Made by a program: the position numbers and the translations under genes. 64,000 nt of DNA from Paramoeba atlantica (Eukaryota; Discosea). The stretch's first letter is position 1; every line of letters begins with the position of its first letter. The notes under the pieces were generated by a model. The model saw nothing but the letters and a program-made list of their open reading frames with translations, made no database searches and was not told where the DNA came from. The DNA is taken from assembly GCA_977017575.1 (NCBI GenBank), contig CDRNVI010000073.1, forward strand, positions 62,001-126,000. The letters are read 5' to 3'. Positions 58,756 through 64,000 of the stretch are shown piece after piece.

Positions 58756-60036
58756 ATGTCCTACGCCCTTGCGGAGCTCCCCGCAGGCTACGCCCTCATC
58801 CGCCTCGAAACCGCCGACACCCCCACACTCCACGCGCTCCACAAATTCAAATCCACCAAGGAGGCGCTGCAATCCACCAGCGCTCTTCTTCAAAGCGAAC
58901 TCTCCCAGCCGCTTAAAAAATTCCTAAAACGCAATCTCCCGAAAGAGCAGGTCGAGAGCCTCAGCGTTCTGGATGCGAAATTGGGCAAACTGATCAAATC
59001 GGAGCTCAAACTCCCGATTATCCATGGGGATGAGGTGCTGGACCAGATGCGGCTGATTCGTGGCGCCATGCACAATCTGCTTACGGAGATTTCCCCCACA
59101 CAGATGCACCAATCCAGTCTGGGACTCTCCCATCATTTGAATCGCTACAAACTTCGGTTTTCTCCGGAGAAAATTGACATGATGGTGGTGCAAGCCGTAG
59201 CCCTGCTCGATGATTTGGATAAGGAATTAAACAAATACGCCATGCGTGCCCGTGAGTGGTACGGCTGGCATTTTCCGGAACTTAGCAAACTGATTGCGGA
59301 TAATGTGGTGTATGCGAAAATCGCGTGTGCCATGAAAACACGCGATCACGCGAAAGAAGCCAACCTCGAGTCTTTTCTCTCCGAGGGGGAGGCCGGGAAA
59401 ATTCGAGAAGCCGCTCGACTCTCCATGGGGACCGAAATCAGTGAGGACGACGTGGAGAACATCTGTGCGCTTTGCACGGAGGTGATCTCGACGTCTCACT
59501 ACCGCGAGCAGCTCGCGGCGTACCTCTCGAACCGGATGAAAGCGATTGCGCCGAATTTAACCACCATGGTGGGGGAACAAATCGGGGCCCGGTTGATTCA
59601 AAAAGCCGGGAGTTTACTGGCGCTAGCAAAGTTCCCCGCCTCTACGGTACAAATTTTAGGCGCCGAGAAAGCTCTTTTTCGTGCGCTGAAGAAGAAGCAG
59701 GCCACTCCGAAGTATGGGCTGCTGTATAACGCCTCCTTGGTGACGCAGGCCCCGACACAGAATAAGGGCACCATGTCGCGTGTGCTGGCCGCGAAGACCT
59801 CGTTAAGCGCCCGGGTGGATAGTTTCGCGGAAAGTGAAATGGCCCCGGCCGCGGGGTACCGTGAAAAAGTGCTCCAGCGCTTGAAATCGTTTGAGGAAAC
59901 CGTGGCGTACGGGCGTACCGGAAAAACGAGAGGCGCGAACGTGGGGGCGTCTGGAGGAGGAGAGGGGGGACATCCGAAACGGCATCGAGGGGAGGAAGGG
60001 GAAGGGGGGAGAGAGGGAAAGTCGCGAAAGATGTGA
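58756..60036 (+). CDS. NOP58: NOP58, box C/D snoRNP core protein
   Basis: 426 residues. Nop58 joins Nop56, fibrillarin and the 15.5K protein on box C/D snoRNAs, guiding 2'-O-methylation and pre-rRNA processing in the nucleolus. An N-terminal domain (about 1-65), then the coiled coil (about 90-260, with YGWHFPELSKLI at 165-176) and the Nop domain: IAPNLTTMVGEQIGARLI, SLLALAKFPASTVQILGAEK and TPKYGLLYNASLV (about 258-330). SRVLAAKTSLSARVD favours Nop58 over Nop56. The Lys/Glu tail typical of Nop58 is reduced to a Gly-rich end with KRHRGEEGEGG. The leader TTCTTCCCTCTTTTTCTCCC continues as pyrimidines to the ATG. Confidence 0.95.
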   Translation: MSYALAELPAGYALIRLETADTPTLHALHKFKSTKEALQSTSALLQSELSQPLKKFLKRNLPKEQVESLSVLDAKLGKLIKSELKLPIIHGDEVLDQMRLIRGAMHNLLTEISPTQMHQSSLGLSHHLNRYKLRFSPEKIDMMVVQAVALLDDLDKELNKYAMRAREWYGWHFPELSKLIADNVVYAKIACAMKTRDHAKEANLESFLSEGEAGKIREAARLSMGTEISEDDVENICALCTEVISTSHYREQLAAYLSNRMKAIAPNLTTMVGEQIGARLIQKAGSLLALAKFPASTVQILGAEKALFRALKKKQATPKYGLLYNASLVTQAPTQNKGTMSRVLAAKTSLSARVDSFAESEMAPAAGYREKVLQRLKSFEETVAYGRTGKTRGANVGASGGGEGGHPKRHRGEEGEGGREGKSRKM

Positions 60037-60487
60037 AAAGTTGAAGAAAGGGGGTAAAAAAGTGGGAGTGGGGGTATTTTTTGAAGTAATTGGAGGGTAG
60101 GGGTAAGGAAATAAGGGGGAATGGTTTTGTTTAAGAGCGTATTGAATGGTTTTTAATAGCAGAATAAATTTGCAGGTTTGAATCATTTTGTAGTACAGTA
60201 AATTCCCGAAACAATTTTTTGGACGCAAGTAGAGAGAGTAGTTGTTGTCACAAACTACAAGTACCCGAAAACATTTGTGTACAAATTTTTGGCTCTTTTT
60301 TATTTATGTGAACTTAACGTTGTCATTTTGCAAAGTGGTCAATCTCGCACGTGTTTTACATGATAATTTGAAACAAAAGATAATTTTCTTTATCAAGTCC
60401 TGTATTTCCAGCAGTTTTTTATTTCATTTGTCCGCTAGTCTAACTTCGTTTTTTTCAATCCCATTTCGCCCTCTTCAATACATAAAA
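60037..60487. other. Intergenic, leader of the GRP170 gene
   Basis: No gene. An open frame upstream and in phase with the next gene (from 60242) encodes a hydrophobic, unconserved stretch and is more likely leader than protein. Confidence 0.6.
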
Positions 60488-63400
60488 ATGCCATCTGCGC
60501 TAAGGAAACCTACCGAAGCACGTTCTTATATACAATCCCTAAGGCGACTTTCCCTTTTATTTACGCTTCTTCTCTGCAGTTTCGGGTACGGACCTTTTTT
60601 CTCGCATCGGAACACGAAATCTTTCCACCCGCACTCCTCTTTTTCCCTTCCGGGAGTTCGTGCCGAAATGGTGGGTATTGATTTGGGATCGGAATTTGTA
60701 AAACTTGCCAAAGTGCAGTCCGGTCCCTCCCGAGGGGCCCCGATTGAGATTGTGCTCAACGAACAGACACGACGAAAAACACCCAACGTGGTGGGGTTCC
60801 GAAATTCTGATTTATACGTGGGTGAGAACGCAAAGGCGTTATGTGGTCGTTTTCCTCAACATATGGCGCCTATGATGAATCGAATTGTGGGGGAAAGTTT
60901 TGATTCGAACGGATTTACGGATGAGAAAGAATCGGAAAACGGTGATTCGGAAGCCCATCCCCACGAGCGCACCTCTTTAAAAGACTGGTTTTCACGTGAT
61001 TTAGCCTTTACCAATCAAATCGAGCGTAACCCCGCACGTAACACCATTTCCGTCGTTCTCCCGGCTGCCCCTTCTCCCTTTCTTCCCACCGAAGAAAATG
61101 TCGACCCCTCGGAGGGAACCTCAGAAGAAACCTCACCCCCTGCATCCCCAAATACCCCAATCTCCCCTCTACCCTCCGGCATCCACCCCTACGACCCCGA
61201 AACCCTTCTCGGTTTCCTCTTTTCCTATCTCTATGATCTCACCAAAGCCGCAAACCTCCACCTCCCCTCCTCCCCTTCGTTGTCTCCAAAACCGAGGGCC
61301 CAAAAAATAAAGAAACAAAAATCAAATCAACCTAAATCTTTTTCAAAAGAATCAGAAGATTCTAAAGAAGAATTTCACGAATCTTTTATGGCGCCTCAAA
61401 TGAAGAATATTGAAGCCGCTCTGGTCGTTCCCTATTTCTTCAACACACGACAACGCGAGGGTTTGGTCCATGCCGCGGCGCTGGGAGGGATTGCGGTGAA
61501 CGCCATCCTCCACACCACAACCGCGGTCGCGCTGCACTACGGGGTCCAAAACCGAGGCCTGGGCAACGCCTCGCTGTATTTTATGGTGTTCGACATGGGC
61601 GCCTCTCGCACCGAGGCGGGGATTTATCACTATGAGCCTCCGGAACCGGGCGCCCCGAACGCGGAGGCTTTTGGCACACTTCGCACCGTTTCACTCGCGA
61701 GTGATCGGTTTTTAGGCACCCGATTGTTTGATCGTCGTCTCGCGGAGGTGATCGCTGCGGAATTCACCGCGAAAACGAAAATAAAGATTGACCTTTCATT
61801 AGGGGCAAAGGCCTCGGCTGCGGAACGAAAAGGTTCAGCCTCGTTGTTGCGCGCCGCAAATGGGCTGCGGGAAGTGCTAAGTGCGAATCGGTACGCTCCG
61901 GTTACGGTGGAGAGTATTGTCCAGGATCGGGACTTTTCGACCACCATCACACGTGAGCTTTTTGAATCAAAATGTGTGGATCTATTTGAACGTGCACGGC
62001 GGGTCGCGGAAAAGGCCCTGCAAAGAGCGAATCTTTCGCCGGATGATTTAGCCTCATTGGAGATTCACGGTGGAGGGGTACGGATGCCCAAGGTTCTGGA
62101 CGATTTAGCGCAGCTTTATGGTAAACCGGTTGATCGCACGTTAAATGGGGACGAAAGTGCAGCGCTGGGGGCTGCTTTTTATGCTGCAAAACGAAGCGGA
62201 ATGTTTTCTGCTCGAGGCTTTCGCATTGAAGAGCTAAATCCGCATTCGCTGGACTTCGTAGTGTCCGATGGGAAGGCTGTGCCGGAGAGTGCAGAGCCAA
62301 TGGCAGAGGAAAATTCTGAAATCGACACCAATTCGGTACTAGGGGATGACACAAAGGCGGCCGTTGCAAAAGGTAAAATCTCGACTCCCCGAACTCTTTT
62401 TGTGGGATATAACTCATCTTATCCGAGCTCACGAAAAACTATTACGCTTCATCGCACAGAGGATTTTTCAGTTTCTTTTCGTGAGGACAAACGTCTTGAA
62501 AACACAGTCACGCTTTCTCCGATTCATGACGCACTTACGTCCTGGGGTTACTTCGACCCCGAGTTGTCTCATCCGGATAATAAACAGAAGGTACAGCTGG
62601 AAACCAGAATTGGGGAAAACGGCATTTTAGACGTTTCACAAGCGGAATTAGTATTCAACGAGTGGCGTAATATTTCTCGAATGGTCCGAAAACGAGCTGT
62701 AGCAAAACCGAATCAAGGTGGAGAACAGGGAAACTCGGAAATGCAAAACGTTGAAAAAGGGGAAAATCAAAAGGATTCGGCACTATCCGAAGATAATTCT
62801 GCGGTATCACAAGAAAAGACAACATCTGACGTCGAAAATGAAGTTGAAACAATGAAAACAAATGAAGAACCTGCGACGAAAGAATCAAATTCTTCTGTAC
62901 AGTCAGACAACTCATCTGCCAAAGACTTCACAACCCCTACCGATCTCAACAACGACCTCGTTTTTGAACGCGAATACAAACTTGAGCTCACTGAACATCG
63001 CACCCCGTTAAATCTTATCTGGACCTATTCCTTCCCTCAACCCCTTAGTTCACACGACAGAATACAAACGCAGTCGTTTCTGCATCGACAACTTGCCTAT
63101 GAGACACACAAACGAAAAACAGCCGCGGCTAAGAATGATCTCGAGGCTTTGCTTTTGGACACTCTTACCGAATGGATTCCCCATCACCGAACGTATGGGT
63201 TTATTAAAAAACATGAAGAAGAACCGATACGCACAATTATGGAAGATATTAAGGCATGGCTGGAAGAGGGAGATGGATGCACCATGTCGGTAACACATTT
63301 CCATTTTGAGGAAAAAATTCGTGAGGTTCATGCCGAAAAAGAAAAAATTGAGGAACGCAAAAGGCCGAAAAGGGAAGAGAAAACTATGAGTAATGAAACG

Positions 63401-63529
63401 GCAGGAAATGGAAGCAATGCTTCGCAAGCTGCGCCTTCTTCTGGTGTAGACGGAAATGATACCTCTACCGAAATGGACACAGAATCCGTATCCTCAACTA
63501 ATTCTGCTACGCAGAAAGAAGAATTGTAG
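60488..63529 (+). CDS. HYOU1: GRP170/Lhs1-type HSP70 chaperone of the ER
   Basis: 1013 residues from the chosen ATG. Large HSP70s of this group fold proteins in the ER lumen and act as exchange factors for BiP. A signal peptide (RRLSLLFTLLLCSFGYG, about 18-34) precedes the ATPase domain: MVGIDLGSEFVKLAKV (61-76), RRKTPNVVGF, YFFNTRQREGL (phosphate region), MVFDMGASRTEAGIY and LEIHGGGVRMPKVLDDLA. An insert (about 200-280) is Pro/Ser/Lys rich. A substrate part and a long acidic linker (about 740-830) follow. The C-terminus QKEEL gives KEEL, an ER-retention signal. The ATG at 60242 would bury the signal peptide, so 60488 is preferred. Confidence 0.92.
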   Translation: MPSALRKPTEARSYIQSLRRLSLLFTLLLCSFGYGPFFSHRNTKSFHPHSSFSLPGVRAEMVGIDLGSEFVKLAKVQSGPSRGAPIEIVLNEQTRRKTPNVVGFRNSDLYVGENAKALCGRFPQHMAPMMNRIVGESFDSNGFTDEKESENGDSEAHPHERTSLKDWFSRDLAFTNQIERNPARNTISVVLPAAPSPFLPTEENVDPSEGTSEETSPPASPNTPISPLPSGIHPYDPETLLGFLFSYLYDLTKAANLHLPSSPSLSPKPRAQKIKKQKSNQPKSFSKESEDSKEEFHESFMAPQMKNIEAALVVPYFFNTRQREGLVHAAALGGIAVNAILHTTTAVALHYGVQNRGLGNASLYFMVFDMGASRTEAGIYHYEPPEPGAPNAEAFGTLRTVSLASDRFLGTRLFDRRLAEVIAAEFTAKTKIKIDLSLGAKASAAERKGSASLLRAANGLREVLSANRYAPVTVESIVQDRDFSTTITRELFESKCVDLFERARRVAEKALQRANLSPDDLASLEIHGGGVRMPKVLDDLAQLYGKPVDRTLNGDESAALGAAFYAAKRSGMFSARGFRIEELNPHSLDFVVSDGKAVPESAEPMAEENSEIDTNSVLGDDTKAAVAKGKISTPRTLFVGYNSSYPSSRKTITLHRTEDFSVSFREDKRLENTVTLSPIHDALTSWGYFDPELSHPDNKQKVQLETRIGENGILDVSQAELVFNEWRNISRMVRKRAVAKPNQGGEQGNSEMQNVEKGENQKDSALSEDNSAVSQEKTTSDVENEVETMKTNEEPATKESNSSVQSDNSSAKDFTTPTDLNNDLVFEREYKLELTEHRTPLNLIWTYSFPQPLSSHDRIQTQSFLHRQLAYETHKRKTAAAKNDLEALLLDTLTEWIPHHRTYGFIKKHEEEPIRTIMEDIKAWLEEGDGCTMSVTHFHFEEKIREVHAEKEKIEERKRPKREEKTMSNETAGNGSNASQAAPSSGVDGNDTSTEMDTESVSSTNSATQKEEL

Positions 63530-63859
63530 CCTCACAAAATCACAAAAGACGGACGTGGTTCAACGAAACAGGGATGATGAAATCTTAAAATAGACGCCAT
63601 TTTGCTTCTTTTTGCTGTCTTCATCTTTTAAGTCATTTTCTAACACGTTTTGCGTACAGAAACTTATGGGCGATGCATTTCGTTGTTATTGAATGAATAA
63701 ATTATGTCCCTTTTTTGGTTAAAATTCGTAATATGCACCATTGTATTACTTACCATAATGACTTCAATTTTATGATCTGCTTTTTAAAGCTCCTGATTTC
63801 TCACCTATTTTTTCAGTAAATTAGACCCAAACGTTCGCTTGGTACGCTTCCTATTTTTA
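63530..63859. other. Intergenic, nothing recognised
   Basis: 330 bp of AT-rich spacer after the chaperone gene. Confidence 0.5.
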
Positions 63860-64000
63860 ATGCCATTTTCTTCGCTCCCTCGCTCTTGGGCTTTTTCACA
63901 ACCTCTCCTACGTCATCTCGCGCTCCTTTTTTCTGTGTCTCTTTTCTTTATCCGAGACCGTTACAGAACTTCCCCCTTTCCGAGTGTTCTCTCCTCCGAC
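63860..64000 (+). CDS. Start of an open frame, cut by window end
   Basis: 47 codons without a stop to the window edge. Starts MPFSSLPRSWAFSQPL and has a hydrophobic stretch RHLALLFSVSLFFIRD at about 19-34 that could be a signal peptide or membrane anchor. Same strand as all neighbours and at normal spacing. Too short to assign. Confidence 0.35.
   Translation, partial: MPFSSLPRSWAFSQPLLRHLALLFSVSLFFIRDRYRTSPFPSVLSSD

Noticed and set aside
60242-60487. N-terminal extension of the GRP170 frame
   Set aside because: It would place 82 unconserved residues before a good signal peptide; the ATG at 60488 gives a standard ER protein.

Overview
The window reads as nuclear DNA of a unicellular eukaryote (protist). 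It carries unmistakable eukaryotic genes (separase, PCNA, NOP58, PRA1, a GRP170-type ER chaperone ending in KEEL, a ubiquitin-specific protease). They are almost intronless and sit in long AT-rich spacers full of repeats. Every host gene I accept lies on the plus strand; the only coding remnants on the minus strand are mobile-element or unidentified debris. This one-way layout, a helical Trp/Leu-repeat protein of PPR type and a short C2H2 protein with a mitochondrial-looking N-terminus would suit a kinetoplastid or other euglenozoan. That placement is inference: I see no spliced-leader gene and no other taxonomic marker.

Layout. 1.4-10.2 kb: a run of leucine-rich-repeat (LRR) genes with a plant-like LRRNT_2 cap, some broken, mixed with a duplicated segment, a Tc1/mariner scrap, a degraded retroelement scrap, miniature inverted-repeat elements, a tRNA-like SINE head and a small Merlin-type transposon with an 8-bp target duplication. 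10.2-13.1 kb: spacer with an inverted copy of an 890-bp repeat family. 13.1-16.9 kb: a USP deubiquitinase, an LRR gene and a C2H2 zinc-finger protein. 17-20 kb: repeats, an LRR gene nearly identical to one 15 kb upstream, and a Tc1 scrap. 20.2-24.2 kb: PCNA and two LRR genes. 24.2-29.8 kb: a 5.6-kb R2/CRE-like LINE with six copies of an unusual Cys/His finger, inserted in an LRR gene. 29.8-32.6 kb: the rest of the split gene and two more LRR genes. 32.8-41.8 kb: a large PPR-like protein, a DnaQ-type exonuclease gene with a possible 15-nt intron, an LRR gene and a small protein. 41.8-51.7 kb: almost only repeats (Harbinger- and Tc1-type transposases on the minus strand, palindrome clusters, an 890-bp tandem array). 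51.9-64 kb: housekeeping genes PRA1, separase, NOP58, GRP170 and the start of one more reading frame.

The housekeeping genes have no common pathway beyond being core cell machinery (replication, chromosome separation, snoRNPs, ER folding, vesicle traffic). The LRR genes are the accessory part: 13 loci, all on one strand, sharing cap, repeat unit and C-terminal signature but differing in N-terminus and repeat number. Several carry signal-peptide-like starts, so a secreted or surface repertoire that changes by duplication, decay and element insertion is the simplest reading. The features with most promise are this family, the multi-finger LINE, the separase with a long insert between its catalytic residues, the possible 15-nt intron, and the palindrome and foldback repeats.
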